DNA of 64,000 nucleotides from SAR324 cluster bacterium JCVI-SC AAA005 (GTDB lineage: Bacteria > SAR324 > NAC60-12). Shown piece after piece: positions 1 through 11,325 of this stretch. The stretch's first letter is position 1. Each line of letters starts with the position of its first letter. A program made the translations under genes and the position numbers. The stretch spans positions 24,369-88,368 of the forward strand of contig AGAU01000247.1 of the NCBI GenBank assembly GCA_000224765.2, in the 5' to 3' direction. The notes beneath the pieces are model-generated. The model made no database searches. It had not been told where the DNA came from and saw only the letters and a program-made list of their open reading frames with translations.

Positions 1-435
1 TCTTTTCAAACAGGTAACATTACTGTTATACATGGAGGTCTGTCCTCAAAAATTCACTGTAAGCCCAAGCATCTTTTGGACTCCAAGAGTTTTTCCTCTA
101 AACGCAGGGCTCAAATCAAATCTTTAATGTACATTAGGTATCTTCGCAGGGATGGGACAGTCCCCAATCACAATGAAACTAGAGGCCTAGTTCCTTGGCA
201 AGATCTTTATGATGGCCGTTTTGGTTGGGTGGTTTATGGTCATCAACCCACATCTCATGTCCTTCATAACGGAAAAACCATTGGGATTGATACAGCGTGC
301 TGTTACGGAAATCGACTCACAGCGCTAGTGCAAGAACCTGATTCTCAAATTTATTGGGAATCTGTTTCAGCACGGTCATTTTACGCGAATTGTTCTCCTC
401 CAAAACGACTCAAGAGGGTTGCCACTGCAGTTTGA
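1..435 (+). CDS. Ser/Thr-type metallophosphatase, C-terminal part (5' end outside window)
   Basis: Frame 1 is open from base 1 (SFQTGNITVIHGGLSSKIHCKPKHLLDSKSF...), in frame with ORF 76..435. VIHGG, VVYGHQP and IGIDTACCYGNRLTALV are typical of calcineurin-like (ApaH/PrpE-type) phosphatases. Confidence 0.8.
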   Translation, partial: SFQTGNITVIHGGLSSKIHCKPKHLLDSKSFSSKRRAQIKSLMYIRYLRRDGTVPNHNETRGLVPWQDLYDGRFGWVVYGHQPTSHVLHNGKTIGIDTACCYGNRLTALVQEPDSQIYWESVSARSFYANCSPPKRLKRVATAV

Positions 436-852
436 ACTGAATCATATCAAGAATGTCCTGAATCTGGAACTCTCAATCCTTGCTGTAAATCGCTAAGATT
501 TGAAAAAATTTTAGGGCTGATGGGAGTTGCTAATTGATAAAATCGATCTCCTAAATAAAGAATAACTTGATTGGGAAAAGCTCATTCTACTGGAAGTAGA
601 CATAGGGTTTCACCAATGAATTTTAAATTGTAATGACCAATCGCATCAATGCATCTGAATTAAAATTCTGAAGGGTTTGTAGAAACTCTTTCCTTAATTC
701 ATTATGGAAAGAGCATATCTAAAACATTCCGGTATCCTTAATCAGGTAATTGATTTAGGAATGAAATGGGTCTGTTACATGGACTGGGATTTGTATTCAT
801 GAAAGGAGTTATATTTGAAATCCAATGAATAGCCCTCCGAGATAGACACTCA

Positions 853-1512
853 GTGACTCATCCCTTTTATTCTCTCTTTATTCATTTACTTCTACTTTTT
901 ATAATCAGTAAAATTGTTCTAGCTGAAGAATTAACCCGTCAAAGTTATCCAGTTCAAATGACAACGACTTCGATTGGAGACGGCTTTTGGATAGGATTGT
1001 TTGTTAAGGAAGATCTTTTGTTAGGCTTGCAATTCACCAATCACTCAACAAATTTTACCAGATATGAGAACTATGAACATAGTATTAGCCAGCAAAGTCA
1101 GGTTGTTCTCATTTTTAATCGATGGAATCCTTTAAAGGAAACGGCATTGTTTCTTCAGAGTGGCATTGCTCATCGAAAGCAGTATGAAGATACTGTTTTC
1201 AGGCGAGATCACTATCAAGGAGATACCTTGGTTGCTTACGGACGGTTTGGAAACATCAAGGTTGTCTGGCCAGAATGGGCAGCTAATCTTGGCGTAGGCT
1301 GGCATTGGTGTTCAGATCAAGGATTCAGTGGAGGTTTTGGTTACGGGTTGCTTGTGAGTGAACGTCCCAAGATGACAACTAATTCATCTGATTGGACTGT
1401 TACCGAAGCCGAGGATAAATATTTTCAAGAACAACAAGAAAAAACTCGTGAAAAACTTAACCAGCTAGCATTTTGGCCATTATACTCCGCCAGTTTTGGT
1501 TGGACATTCTAG
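853..1512 (+). CDS. hypothetical exported protein
   Basis: 219-aa ORF with GTG start and an N-terminal hydrophobic signal-like segment; no family recognised. Confidence 0.6.
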   Translation: MTHPFYSLFIHLLLLFIISKIVLAEELTRQSYPVQMTTTSIGDGFWIGLFVKEDLLLGLQFTNHSTNFTRYENYEHSISQQSQVVLIFNRWNPLKETALFLQSGIAHRKQYEDTVFRRDHYQGDTLVAYGRFGNIKVVWPEWAANLGVGWHWCSDQGFSGGFGYGLLVSERPKMTTNSSDWTVTEAEDKYFQEQQEKTREKLNQLAFWPLYSASFGWTF

Positions 1513-1525
1513 ACTGCCATTATGA

Positions 1526-2446
1526 TTGAATGTGAATCACATAAGTAATCTCTGGATTCAAAGATCAGCTTGGTTAATAGCAATTAGACCAAAAACACTA
1601 GGAGCAGCTGTTGGCCCAGTCCTGATCGGTACAGCGATAGCGATTTCAGATGGAATGTTTCATCTTCTTTCATGCCTATTATGTTTCTTAGCTGCAATCC
1701 TGATTCAAATTGGAACCAATTTTTCTAATGACTATTATGACTTTTTAAAAGGTGCAGATACTTCGGAACGTCTCGGACCAAAGAGAGTAACACAATCAGG
1801 GCTCTTGGAACCCGATGCGGTGAAACAATTGTTTGTAATTGTCTTTGGTATGGCAGTGCTGTGTGGAGTTTTTCTGGTTGTCAGAGGTGGCTGGCCAATT
1901 TTACTAATTGGACTACTCTCAATTGCTTCGGGCATTCTTTATACAGGTGGACCATTCCCTCTTGCATACCATGGGTTTGGTGACATCTTTGTCCTTCTGT
2001 TCTTTGGTCCAATCGCAGTATCAGGAGCATATTATGTTCAAGCACTTGAGTGGAGAGAGTTGACGATTCTAGCTGGTCTCATTCCTGGATTTACTGCCAC
2101 TGCGTTGATTGCGATAAACAACCTTCGTGATGCTCCCACTGATGTAAAAGTTGATAAGCGAACCTTGGCAGTAAGATTTGGAGAGAATTTTGTTCGCAGA
2201 GAGATTCAGTTCGCTCTAATTCTGGGTGCAGTTTTACCAGTACTATTGGTTGTTATGCAACCAAGTCAATGGCCTGCCTTACTTAGTTTATTGGTGTTAT
2301 GGCCCATTTTTGGTGTGATCAAAGTAGTCCTTTCAGATACAAAAGGTTGTGAGTTGAATGTGGTTTTGGCCACCACTGGAAAAATACTTTTGATTCAGTC
2401 ACTTCTTTTTTCAGTGGGATGGGCCGCGCCAGTTCTCTTGAAATAG
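1526..2446 (+). CDS. menA: 1,4-dihydroxy-2-naphthoate polyprenyltransferase (UbiA family)
   Basis: Multi-TM protein with TNFSNDYYDFLKGADTSERLGPKRVTQSGLL and NNLRDAPTDVKVDKRTLAVRFG, the MenA signatures. Confidence 0.9.
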   Translation: MNVNHISNLWIQRSAWLIAIRPKTLGAAVGPVLIGTAIAISDGMFHLLSCLLCFLAAILIQIGTNFSNDYYDFLKGADTSERLGPKRVTQSGLLEPDAVKQLFVIVFGMAVLCGVFLVVRGGWPILLIGLLSIASGILYTGGPFPLAYHGFGDIFVLLFFGPIAVSGAYYVQALEWRELTILAGLIPGFTATALIAINNLRDAPTDVKVDKRTLAVRFGENFVRREIQFALILGAVLPVLLVVMQPSQWPALLSLLVLWPIFGVIKVVLSDTKGCELNVVLATTGKILLIQSLLFSVGWAAPVLLK

Positions 2447-2505
2447 TTATTGTTCTAAAAATCCGAAAAATAAAATAATTCTAAATGATTCAGAGTAGTT
2501 GGTTT

Positions 2506-5234
2506 GTGTAGGGTAGAGCAGGTGATTCCATTGCTGGAGTACCCTTGCCCCCCCTCCGAACCGTGCTTGCAACTTTCACTGCACACGGCTCTCCACATTT
2601 CAGAAGGTGTTCGTTCCATTCAGTTGATACCTATGGTCGGGAAGTTTACCCCATGTAAGCTGATGATGGCACTCTACACAAAGCACCATTTTCTTGCGAT
2701 TTCTCGCAATCATAACTCGCTTCCACAGTTCTTTTCCCTTGATATCCCCCAGTTTTCTAACGTGGTGGACTTCAAAGTATCCGTCTGTTTTACCGCAGTA
2801 TTCACATACTTCAGCGTTAAGCCTTTCGATAATTTCAGAGCGAGAGGAATGTTGCATGGGATTATAAATCACATCTACAGTTTTCCTTTTGGTTTGTCCT
2901 GATCGATCTACATCTTTCAGTTTAAACCATTCTTTCCTATATTTACCGTCTATCACCGTCAGATGCTTGTCCTTGCCATCTGAGTAATGTCGATAGATTT
3001 TGGCTACGCTAGACTTGTGCTTGTGTGCCAGAGTCTTCAAAAGACTTGTCTGAGCAACGTAATAAAGGAGTCCCAATCCTCTGTAGAAGTTTCCAGCAAG
3101 TTTGTAGTATTCTGCAAACCCTCTGACTTCATTATTATATTGGGTAAGGATTTCATAGTCACTGTTATTCAGAAGCTCTTTGCGATGTAGAGCGTCCCAG
3201 TTACTACCGTTGTTGAGGTTTCCGTATCGCTTGCGCTTTACGAAATCCCTCACTTTTGCTACTGGTATTAACAGGCATATACCTGTTCCTAACCAGCGCC
3301 TCCTTAATGTCTTTCTTCCGAATCTCATCTCGTTTGCAGCCCTGTTAGCAGTTGCCTTCATGGGATGTGTACCGAGATGATAGCCCAGAAAGAGCACTCC
3401 TTTCTTATGGTGTTCAATCTTGGTTTTCTCTTCTGAACACTCCAGACGAAGTGTATCTCTTAGAAATTCCTTGATTTCTTCCATAATAGCCACAGCTTCT
3501 GCTTTGTTTCCTATGTATCCCAGCAAGAAGTCATCGGCATACCTTGTATACTGCAACCTACGGTAGTCAGGATCTAATTGATCACTCTCCGTAGTATTCA
3601 GTTGTTCATCGGTTAATCTTTCTAGTTCTTTAAATAGACTTTCCTTAGACCATCCTGCGTATTTGAGGGTTTTGGTTTTTCCCCTCCCTGTCTCTGGCAC
3701 TACTTCGAGATTTTCATCTTCTAGTAGTTTCAGTTTTTGACGTAGTCTGACCTTGGCGTTGTCTATCTTCCGATATTCCGTAGTTCTCTTTCTCTTCTTA
3801 CCCTTATGGGTTCGCTGACAAAGGTCTGTTACGAATATATCAAGTTCATGCAGGTATATGTTAGCGAGGATTGGACTGATAACTCCGCCTTGTGGTGTAC
3901 CACTATAGGTTTTGTTAAACTTCCAATCTTCCATATATCCTGCCTTGAGCATCCATCCGATGAGGGCAATGAATCTTTCATCGTTGATTTTCTCTTTCAG
4001 CAGTTTCACCAAAATTTGATGATCGATGTTGTCGAAGTAACCTTTGATGTCAAACTCAATGAACCACTTGGTTCCCATATAAGCGTCTTGAATGGTTGAC
4101 AATGCGTCATGACATCCAATTCCTTTTCTGAAACCAAATGAGAACTTAGAAAATACTGGTTCATAGATGGCTTCCAGAATAATTCTGCAGGCTTCCTGAA
4201 CAAGTTTATCCGTGAATGTAGGTATACCCAGTGGTCTTTTCTTACCATTGCTCTTTGGTATGTATACCCTGCGTGTTGGCTTGGGACGATAAGTGCCATT
4301 TCGTAGTTGGTTCATAATCTCATGACTACGTTCCACACTATGTCCATCGGCAGTTACCTCATCCACTCCCTTGGTGGTTGCACCATAATTGGAAGAGATG
4401 TTGGCATAAGCCAGTTCCCAGATCTCTGGTTTGTTTACCAGTAACTTATGCAAGTCCCTGACTCGCTCACCATTGATCGAACACTTACTTATACCCTCTA
4501 ATCTCTTCACAAGGTTTTGGTTAGACATTCGTCTTCCTTATCTTGATTAGTTGGTATTTGAAATGCTGTCTCACTTCCCCCTTCTCCCACTTGTCATCCT
4601 CACGATTGACCGCTTTCGTCCTTGTTACCTTGGACTTATACGTTGTGGATAGATTGGATTGGTTACCAATTGCTGAACCCATTACGGGTCAACCTTGGGT
4701 ACTATTGAGACTCCGTGGTCATATTGGTACTTCACGAACTTAATCGTTTTCTACCAACTTAGACCATCCCATGTTTCAAGTTGAATTCAGATTCGACAGA
4801 CTTAGGTTCCCTTTCCAGACTATTATCTACTTATTACGGTAGTGTCTCTGCTGGTCGATCAGGTGTGGCCCAGAACGTAAAGGCTTCGGAGAGTTTTAGA
4901 GTCTCTCCTGCTGCAGCAGAGTCTCAATCGTGGGGCGCTATCTTCGGAATAGCGTTAAGCTCTTTTGGTTGAGAGGCAATGGGATTCCATCTTAATCTTT
5001 GGGTTCAAGTAGTATGACTTTAACCATATCTGTCTAACTCTGATCTGTGCCTGCACCTGAGCTACCTTGGTGCGTCCAGACCTTTTGGCGTGGATGCTGT
5101 GTTCAGCACTTCCTTTCGGAATCTTCGAGGGTGTTACCACCCGTGCCTAACCACGCTGAGTTTCGAACATCTCGACAGTTCGAGAGTTAGTTCTTAGGCT
5201 AACTCGCTGATATTCAACCGTTTACACGGCGCAC
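2506..5234 (-). mobile_element. group II intron (ribozyme plus intron-encoded protein)
   Basis: Minus strand begins GTGCGCC at 5234. A domain V-like hairpin GAGCCGTGTGCAGTGAAAGTTGCAAGCACGGTTC lies near 2564-2597. It is followed by a domain VI-like segment and a 3' end ..CTACCCTAC(AC) at about 2506-2508. It encodes an LtrA-type protein. Confidence 0.9.
2600..4528 (-). CDS. ltrA: group II intron reverse transcriptase/maturase with HNH endonuclease domain
   Basis: RT motifs (YTRYADDFLLGYIG, GTPQGGVISPILANIYLHELD), a maturase X region, and a C-terminal HNH motif CEYCGKTDGYFEVHHVRKLGD...CVECHHQLTWG. ORF is full length. Confidence 0.95.
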   Translation of the reverse strand: MSNQNLVKRLEGISKCSINGERVRDLHKLLVNKPEIWELAYANISSNYGATTKGVDEVTADGHSVERSHEIMNQLRNGTYRPKPTRRVYIPKSNGKKRPLGIPTFTDKLVQEACRIILEAIYEPVFSKFSFGFRKGIGCHDALSTIQDAYMGTKWFIEFDIKGYFDNIDHQILVKLLKEKINDERFIALIGWMLKAGYMEDWKFNKTYSGTPQGGVISPILANIYLHELDIFVTDLCQRTHKGKKRKRTTEYRKIDNAKVRLRQKLKLLEDENLEVVPETGRGKTKTLKYAGWSKESLFKELERLTDEQLNTTESDQLDPDYRRLQYTRYADDFLLGYIGNKAEAVAIMEEIKEFLRDTLRLECSEEKTKIEHHKKGVLFLGYHLGTHPMKATANRAANEMRFGRKTLRRRWLGTGICLLIPVAKVRDFVKRKRYGNLNNGSNWDALHRKELLNNSDYEILTQYNNEVRGFAEYYKLAGNFYRGLGLLYYVAQTSLLKTLAHKHKSSVAKIYRHYSDGKDKHLTVIDGKYRKEWFKLKDVDRSGQTKRKTVDVIYNPMQHSSRSEIIERLNAEVCEYCGKTDGYFEVHHVRKLGDIKGKELWKRVMIARNRKKMVLCVECHHQLTWGKLPDHRYQLNGTNTF

Positions 5235-6140
5235 CTAAAACCCCATTAGCATGTCTTGCAAATCTTCCTTTATAGAGCCCATGAATTTGACAAGAACTCT
5301 TTCAAGGGCATCTTCCAAATTGGGTTCATTAATATTTCTCAACAGTATCAACAACCTCTTGTTGTGAATCCATCACCAGGGACCCGAATTGCACAACCTT
5401 TTCGTAAATGGGTCCCACCCTAAAGGATAAGGAGATTCGCATGTCTCCTGCCGCTAATGATCTTTAAGCTTTCTAATAAATTGATGTGGCCAACTTGGTC
5501 GACTTTTAACAGCCGACCTCCAACGAATCTTACTTTATAAAAGTACAAGTTTCGGTTCACTACCTTCAGTATCTTTGGTAAGTTCCATAATTCCTGTTAG
5601 TCAAATGAAATGACCCATGTTGGTACATATAATTTGTTGCTTCACTTGCCCATGAGTCAAGAGTTGTTACAGGCTTTATTTACTGCCAATATCTTTACAG
5701 TACTGAACGACCTAAATGAAGCGCCTTTATTCATTTTCGAAAGTACTCGTTGAGATTGTCTCTGCCAAGAGTACCTTAAAGTCAGGATCAATCATTTTCT
5801 CATAATTTGGCAAATTGAGCCAAATTTGGAATTGACTGGTTTGTTTTCTTTGTATTTTTGCAGAAGTGGAAACATTTCCGAGTGCTGAACAACTGTTCCA
5901 GCAGCCATCAATTGAATATGGCCTTAATCGTACTGACCAGCAGCTCGCATGTTGTCAGGATTATTAATCATTCCTCTTTGAAGAACCGTCACCTTTTCAA
6001 AAAAGAGATTTGGATAATATGGAAACTAGGTGTCTTGCCTCCATGGTACTTGGCCACCTGTCTCCATTGATGAAATCATTCAATACCTGATTTCCTTTGA
6101 GTGAGGCAGTAGGTCATCTTTTACCATTTCACTTGGGGTA
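5235..6140 (-). pseudogene. decayed protein-coding gene of unidentified family, interrupted by stops and frameshifts
   Basis: Minus-strand fragments in shifting frames: NPDNMRAAGQYD*GHIQLMAAGTVVQHSEMFPLLQKY; SLAAGDMRISLSFRVGPIYEKVVQFGSLVMDSQQEVVDTVEKY; then frameshifted NEPNLEDALERVLVKFMGSIKEDLQDMLMGF*. The final TAG abuts the intron 5' end. Confidence 0.6.
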
Positions 6141-6237
6141 AAAGTCCAGATGATGAACACAAAATAAAGAAGGGGATTTCTTCTAGACCAAGGAAACAAG
6201 ATTTTCAATTGTTATCTTAGTTATTTGCCTCTCTCTT

Positions 6238-7218
6238 CTATATTTTTGGATGCCAGCAACGAACCCGATGTTTGTCGTTATGGTCCCGCCAAGGTGGATC
6301 GGTTTTGCATTCTTTGGTCGCTTTGGAACACCGATCCCTGAATCGACACCCAATCAAGATCGAGCCAAGCTGGGGCAGAGTCCCAGGGATTGGTTCAAAA
6401 TCGACATCAGCTTTTCCAGGTTGTGGTCGAGCTTGCTGAAGGGCGATGGTGTAAGGATGTGCAGGGTTCTCCAATTGTTCAACCGGTAGATCTTCAACTA
6501 CTTCTCCAGCATACATGATAACAACCCGGTCTGCTAGAAAGCCGACCACATCCAAATCATGTGAAATGAAAAGTAAGGCCATTTTACGTTCTTTTTGAAG
6601 ATTTTTGATTAGCCTAAGAATCTGTGCTTGTGTAGTTACGTCCAGAGCGGTTGTTGGCTCATCTGCAATCAATAAATCGGGCTCACAGATAAGGGCCATG
6701 GCTATCATCACTCTTTGTCTCATGCCACCGGAGAATTGATGGGGATACCACTCCAGCTTGTTTTCAACATCCCGAAGCCCTACTTTCGCCATGAGATCAG
6801 CAATATTCTCTCTTCGATCTTTATTTCCTAAAGATGAATGCTCTTTCAGTACTTCGTCAAGTTGCTCGTGAATCGTTAGTACGGGGTTCAACGCAGTCAT
6901 CGGTTCCTGAAAAATCATCGCCATTTCTTTTCCTCGCAACTCACGCCATCGCTTGTTACTAGCATTGGAAAGATCTTTGCCTCTCCACAAGAGTTCACCT
7001 TGATGGTTAGCTATTATTTTGTTCGAAAGCAAACCCATCATTGACAAAGCGGTCATTGATTTCCCACAGCCAGATTCTCCGACTAGACCGATTGTCTCCT
7101 GCTCATTGATTGATATATTGACCTTTTTGAGTACCTGGACAGGTCCATCCTCAGTCTTTAGACTCAAGTAATAGTCTTTCAATGATAATAATTTGGATTT
7201 GTGTTCAGTGTATCGCAT
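6238..7218 (-). CDS. oligopeptide/dipeptide ABC transporter ATP-binding protein (OppD/DppD type)
   Basis: Walker A GESGCGKS, signature [14 protein letters not shown], Walker [14 protein letters not shown], and a C-terminal oligo_HPY-type region [15 protein letters not shown]. Confidence 0.92.
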   Translation of the reverse strand: MRYTEHKSKLLSLKDYYLSLKTEDGPVQVLKKVNISINEQETIGLVGESGCGKSMTALSMMGLLSNKIIANHQGELLWRGKDLSNASNKRWRELRGKEMAMIFQEPMTALNPVLTIHEQLDEVLKEHSSLGNKDRRENIADLMAKVGLRDVENKLEWYPHQFSGGMRQRVMIAMALICEPDLLIADEPTTALDVTTQAQILRLIKNLQKERKMALLFISHDLDVVGFLADRVVIMYAGEVVEDLPVEQLENPAHPYTIALQQARPQPGKADVDFEPIPGTLPQLGSILIGCRFRDRCSKATKECKTDPPWRDHNDKHRVRCWHPKI

Positions 7219-7286
7219 TGAGAAATATAAAAGGGTCTAATTCATAATTACTGTGAAGGTACTTGGAAATCCCTTCAGAAATTTAT

Positions 7287-8081
7287 TTAATTTTTTATTT
7301 CTTGGAACCGGCCACTTTCTGCATCTTCAAGGTATTGATGTTGATGCACAACCATTCCCCAATCTGACAAAGTAATAACTGAGTAGATTGGTGGTTCTTT
7401 GATCAACTGAAATGGCAAATTATCAGTTGTGAAAGTAAATTGGTGAACTGTCGAAGGTTGACATGAAAAAGGCATCCCACGCCAAACACCATGCAAGGGC
7501 CTGTGAAGATGCCCAAAGAATAAATGTTTAACGTTTGAATGAGAATCCAGAATCTCCCCAAATATCTCTCCATCAGTAAGATTGCAGTTGTCCATTTCTT
7601 TCATACCCACCTTGAAAGGTGGATGGTGGAGAAAGACATAAATAGGATTCTTTAAATGTTTCTTTAATTCGTTACGCAACCAGTCTTGCCTTTTTTCACA
7701 ATAACTTCCTGCAACTTGACCTTCCTGCAAAGTATCTAAAAAGAGATAGACATCCCCATCTGATTGTATTTTGGATTGAATAAAACCATGTGGATCTGTT
7801 GCTGTTTCCGGAAAAACACCTTTGAATGTTTCTCTTTGGTCATGATTTCCTAGCAAAAGTTGATATCTTATTTCATATTTTTCAAGTAGTGCCCTAAGTA
7901 ATTGATAAGAGTGCACATCACCTTCATTGCAAAGATCACCTGTGATTACTAGTAGATCTAAATCAGAATGTCTTAGCTTGATATTAGCCAAAGCCTGCTC
8001 AAGACGATAGCCAGGGTCTATCTCATGGATTTTCTGCCCTTCAGGAACGAGGTGAAGATCAGTTAATTGTATGATTTTCAT
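7287..8081 (-). CDS. 3',5'-cyclic-nucleotide phosphodiesterase-like metallophosphoesterase (CpdA-like)
   Basis: MKIIQLTDLHL, TGDLCNEGD, GNHDQRE, FLHHPPF and FGHLHRP match the CpdA-type calcineurin fold. Confidence 0.85.
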   Translation of the reverse strand: MKIIQLTDLHLVPEGQKIHEIDPGYRLEQALANIKLRHSDLDLLVITGDLCNEGDVHSYQLLRALLEKYEIRYQLLLGNHDQRETFKGVFPETATDPHGFIQSKIQSDGDVYLFLDTLQEGQVAGSYCEKRQDWLRNELKKHLKNPIYVFLHHPPFKVGMKEMDNCNLTDGEIFGEILDSHSNVKHLFFGHLHRPLHGVWRGMPFSCQPSTVHQFTFTTDNLPFQLIKEPPIYSVITLSDWGMVVHQHQYLEDAESGRFQEIKN

Positions 8082-8291
8082 AGCTCCTCTTTGTGCGATT
8101 CATTGGGTAATATCCATTGAAAATAACTAGATTGTTTATGATCGATCCATTGAAAAATAAAACCTTTAAAGGGAATTTTGTCAATTCAGGTGCGCTTGAC
8201 TTTCTTACGAAGCTAAACAAGCATCTGTCTTTAATTTGGAAATTATTGTCTCACATATTTTTTGGATACGAACACTCTAGCATACGAATTC

Positions 8292-9206
8292 ATGGAATAT
8301 TTTATCCAGCAACTCATCAATGGAGTAACGCTTGGCTCGATTTACGGGTTGATCGCAATAGGATATACAATGGTATATGGTATCATTGGGATGATAAATT
8401 TTGCTCATGGTGATATCTTCATGATCAGCGCCTTCATTGCCTTGATCGGATTGCTTATCCTTTTTGGTGCTGGGATTAGCTGGCTACCCTTCTTGTTGTT
8501 GGCTGTTTTGATTCTATCTATGTTCCTGACGGCAGCCTGGGGTTGGGTGGTTGAGAGAATTGCTTACCGTCCACTTAGAGGCTCTTTCCGGTTGGCACCT
8601 TTGATTTCTGCGATTGGTATGTCGCTCTTCCTGCAAAACTTCGTTCAAATTGCCCAGGGTGCTCGAATCAAACCTTTACCTCCAGTAGTTAGCGGAGGAT
8701 TTATTTTAATGGATAGCGGTGATTTTACTGTAAATCTTAGTTATTTACAGATTGTTATTGTTGTTCTGACTTTGGTTTTGATGACAGGGTTTTCTTTGCT
8801 CATTTCCAAAACAGCTTTGGGTCGCCAACAGAGGGCTTGTGAACAGGATAGGACGATGGCAGCTCTTGTTGGAATAAATGTGGATCGTACAATTTCCCTG
8901 ACATTTGTAATCGGAGCTGCTCTTGCTTCGGTGGCAGGTTTGATGTTCCTGCTGTACTATGGAGTTATCGACTTTTTCATTGGTTTCCTAGCTGGAATCA
9001 AGGCGTTCACTGCTGCTGTTCTAGGTGGAATTGGTTCTTTGCCAGGAGCAATGCTGGGAGGTTTACTGATAGGACTGATTGAAACTTTCTGGTCCGCTTA
9101 CTTTACAATCGAATACAAGGATGTTGCTGCCTTCTCCATATTGGTGTTGGTATTGATATTCAGACCCACTGGATTGCTTGGTCAGCCTGAAATTGAAAAA
9201 GTCTAA
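8292..9206 (+). CDS. livH: branched-chain amino acid ABC transporter permease LivH (system 1)
   Basis: [36 protein letters not shown]; the track start is 8262 but ATG 8292 fits LivH better. Confidence 0.95.
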   Translation: MEYFIQQLINGVTLGSIYGLIAIGYTMVYGIIGMINFAHGDIFMISAFIALIGLLILFGAGISWLPFLLLAVLILSMFLTAAWGWVVERIAYRPLRGSFRLAPLISAIGMSLFLQNFVQIAQGARIKPLPPVVSGGFILMDSGDFTVNLSYLQIVIVVLTLVLMTGFSLLISKTALGRQQRACEQDRTMAALVGINVDRTISLTFVIGAALASVAGLMFLLYYGVIDFFIGFLAGIKAFTAAVLGGIGSLPGAMLGGLLIGLIETFWSAYFTIEYKDVAAFSILVLVLIFRPTGLLGQPEIEKV

Positions 9207-10480
9207 TGTCAGTTCTGAAACCGAAAAACCTCAATGCTATCCTGAAAGATAGCTTCATCATTGGGCTGATTACTTTGGTTTTGGCAGTCCCGATTGTCGG
9301 CCTTCCAACCATCAATGCTACTGAAGGATTAAAGATTGAACCTCGATGGTCAGTAGTTATTTTGATGGTCCTGGGTGTTTTTCTTGGACGTCTTTTGTTG
9401 AATTTATGGTGGCATCGTGAGCCAACATTATCTAGTTCGATTATTATCCAAAATATACCGCTTCTTCAATCACTCCAGCAGCTACTAAAATTCATCCTAC
9501 CCATTGGGCTCATCTTCGCGTTGATTTTGCCAACAATGCCTTTTGCCTCACGTTACGTCATGGATGTGGCAATTCTGGTCATCACTTACATTATGTTGGG
9601 TTGGGGACTTAACATTGTCGTGGGGCTAGCTGGTTTGTTGGACTTGGGTTACGTTGCATTTTACGCAATTGGTGCCTACTCATATGCTCTTTTGGCTAAC
9701 TACTTCGACTGGTCCTTTTGGATCTGCTTGCCAATGGCAGGTGTGTTTGCCGGAATTTCAGGAATATTACTTGGATTCCCTGTCTTGCGCTTGCGTGGGG
9801 ATTACTTGGCAATCGTGACACTTGGTTTTGGAGAAATCATACGAGTTATCTTATTGAATTGGTACGAATTTACGGGTGGTCCAGATGGAATATCGGGCAT
9901 ACCTCGCCCCAGTTTTTTTGGATTAGAGTTCAAGCGAAATTCCGAAGGAACTTTCTCAGGTTTTTTTGGGCTGGATTACAGCTCGATGCACCGAATTATT
10001 TTTCTTTATTATTTGATTCTTGCTTTAGCTCTATTGACAAACTTTGTCACATTGAGGTTGCGGAAACTTCCAGTCGGCCGAGCTTGGGAAGCATTGAGAG
10101 AAGATGAGATCGCCTGCCGTTCTTTGGGAATCAACCCAACAAACACAAAGTTGACGGCTTTTGCAATTGGAGCAACATTCGGAGGACTCGCAGGATCTTT
10201 TTTTGCCACAAGACAAGGCTTTATCAGCCCTGAAAGCTTCACATTCATTGAATCAGCTGTCATCTTAGCGATCGTAGTTTTGGGAGGGATGGGAAGTCAG
10301 ATTGGAGTTGTACTGGCTTCAGTAGTATTGATTGGAGGAACGGAATTATTCAGAGAGTTGGAAGAGTACAGAATGTTGGCTTTCGGAGCCCTAATGGTAG
10401 GAATCATGGTTTGGAAGCCAAGGGGTTTGCTAGCAAATCGTGAACCGACAATCCGAATTAAAGTTGAAGGCAGTTCATGA
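9206..10480 (+). CDS. livM: branched-chain amino acid ABC transporter permease LivM (system 1)
   Basis: [32 protein letters not shown]...[18 protein letters not shown]; overlaps the livH stop (TAATG). Confidence 0.95.
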   Translation: MSVLKPKNLNAILKDSFIIGLITLVLAVPIVGLPTINATEGLKIEPRWSVVILMVLGVFLGRLLLNLWWHREPTLSSSIIIQNIPLLQSLQQLLKFILPIGLIFALILPTMPFASRYVMDVAILVITYIMLGWGLNIVVGLAGLLDLGYVAFYAIGAYSYALLANYFDWSFWICLPMAGVFAGISGILLGFPVLRLRGDYLAIVTLGFGEIIRVILLNWYEFTGGPDGISGIPRPSFFGLEFKRNSEGTFSGFFGLDYSSMHRIIFLYYLILALALLTNFVTLRLRKLPVGRAWEALREDEIACRSLGINPTNTKLTAFAIGATFGGLAGSFFATRQGFISPESFTFIESAVILAIVVLGGMGSQIGVVLASVVLIGGTELFRELEEYRMLAFGALMVGIMVWKPRGLLANREPTIRIKVEGSS

Positions 10481-11325
10481 GTGATCTTCTAGCAGTGAAT
10501 CACCTTACCATGCGTTTTGGGGGACTAACAGCAATTGATGATGTTTCATTTGCCGCAAAAAATAAGGAAATCACTGCGATAATTGGCCCCAATGGCGCTG
10601 GAAAAACAACAGTCTTCAATTGTCTAACCGGGTTTTACAAGCCAACGGTAGGGGAGTTATTGCTCCAAGGAGATTCCCTTACATACCGTTTAGAGAGACT
10701 GGAAGACTTTGTAGTTGCCCAAAAAGCAAGGGTGGCAAGAACATTTCAGAACATCCGGCTTTTTCCAGCCATGTCAGTCTTGGAAAATCTCCTCGTTGCT
10801 CAACATAATAAGTTAATGCTGGCTTCAGGCTGGACGATAAAAGGTCTATTTGGATTGAGTTCCTACAAAAAGGAAGAGGCCCAAGCTATTGAATTGGCCA
10901 AGTACTGGTTAGATAAAACGAATTTAATGAAGCGGGCAAATGACAACGCTAGTGATTTGCCATATGGAGACCAACGTCGCCTAGAAATTGCCAGGGGGAT
11001 GTGCACAGATCCCAGGATGCTCTGCTTGGATGAACCTGCAGCTGGGATGAATCCAAAGGAATCAGCTGAGTTGAACTCTCTTCTTCAATTCATTCGAGAT
11101 GAGCACAAGATTGGGGTACTTTTGATTGAGCACGATATGAGCGTCGTCATGGAAATCTCTGATCACATCATCGTTTTGGATTATGGCAGAAAAATAGCTG
11201 AGGGTTCTCCTAAGCAGGTTCGAAATGATTCTGCGGTAATCAGGGCCTATTTAGGTGAGGATGAGGACGAAGAGTTACCACCAGAGGTAACCGCAGATCT
11301 TCAGAATGATAAAGCCCATGGCTGA
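10477..11325 (+). CDS. livG: branched-chain amino acid ABC transporter ATP-binding protein LivG (system 1)
   Basis: [43 protein letters not shown]. Confidence 0.95.
   Translation: MSDLLAVNHLTMRFGGLTAIDDVSFAAKNKEITAIIGPNGAGKTTVFNCLTGFYKPTVGELLLQGDSLTYRLERLEDFVVAQKARVARTFQNIRLFPAMSVLENLLVAQHNKLMLASGWTIKGLFGLSSYKKEEAQAIELAKYWLDKTNLMKRANDNASDLPYGDQRRLEIARGMCTDPRMLCLDEPAAGMNPKESAELNSLLQFIRDEHKIGVLLIEHDMSVVMEISDHIIVLDYGRKIAEGSPKQVRNDSAVIRAYLGEDEDEELPPEVTADLQNDKAHG

Noticed and set aside
436-852. Possible gene remnant between the phosphatase fragment and the 853 ORF
   Set aside because: No readable protein stretch found in any frame by eye; insufficient evidence.
4006-5140. Several short ORFs on both strands inside the intron (3806..4099, 4006..4299, 4543..4743, 4781..4972, 4955..5140)
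   Set aside because: They overlap the intron-encoded protein or the structured ribozyme RNA and show no protein-family motifs.
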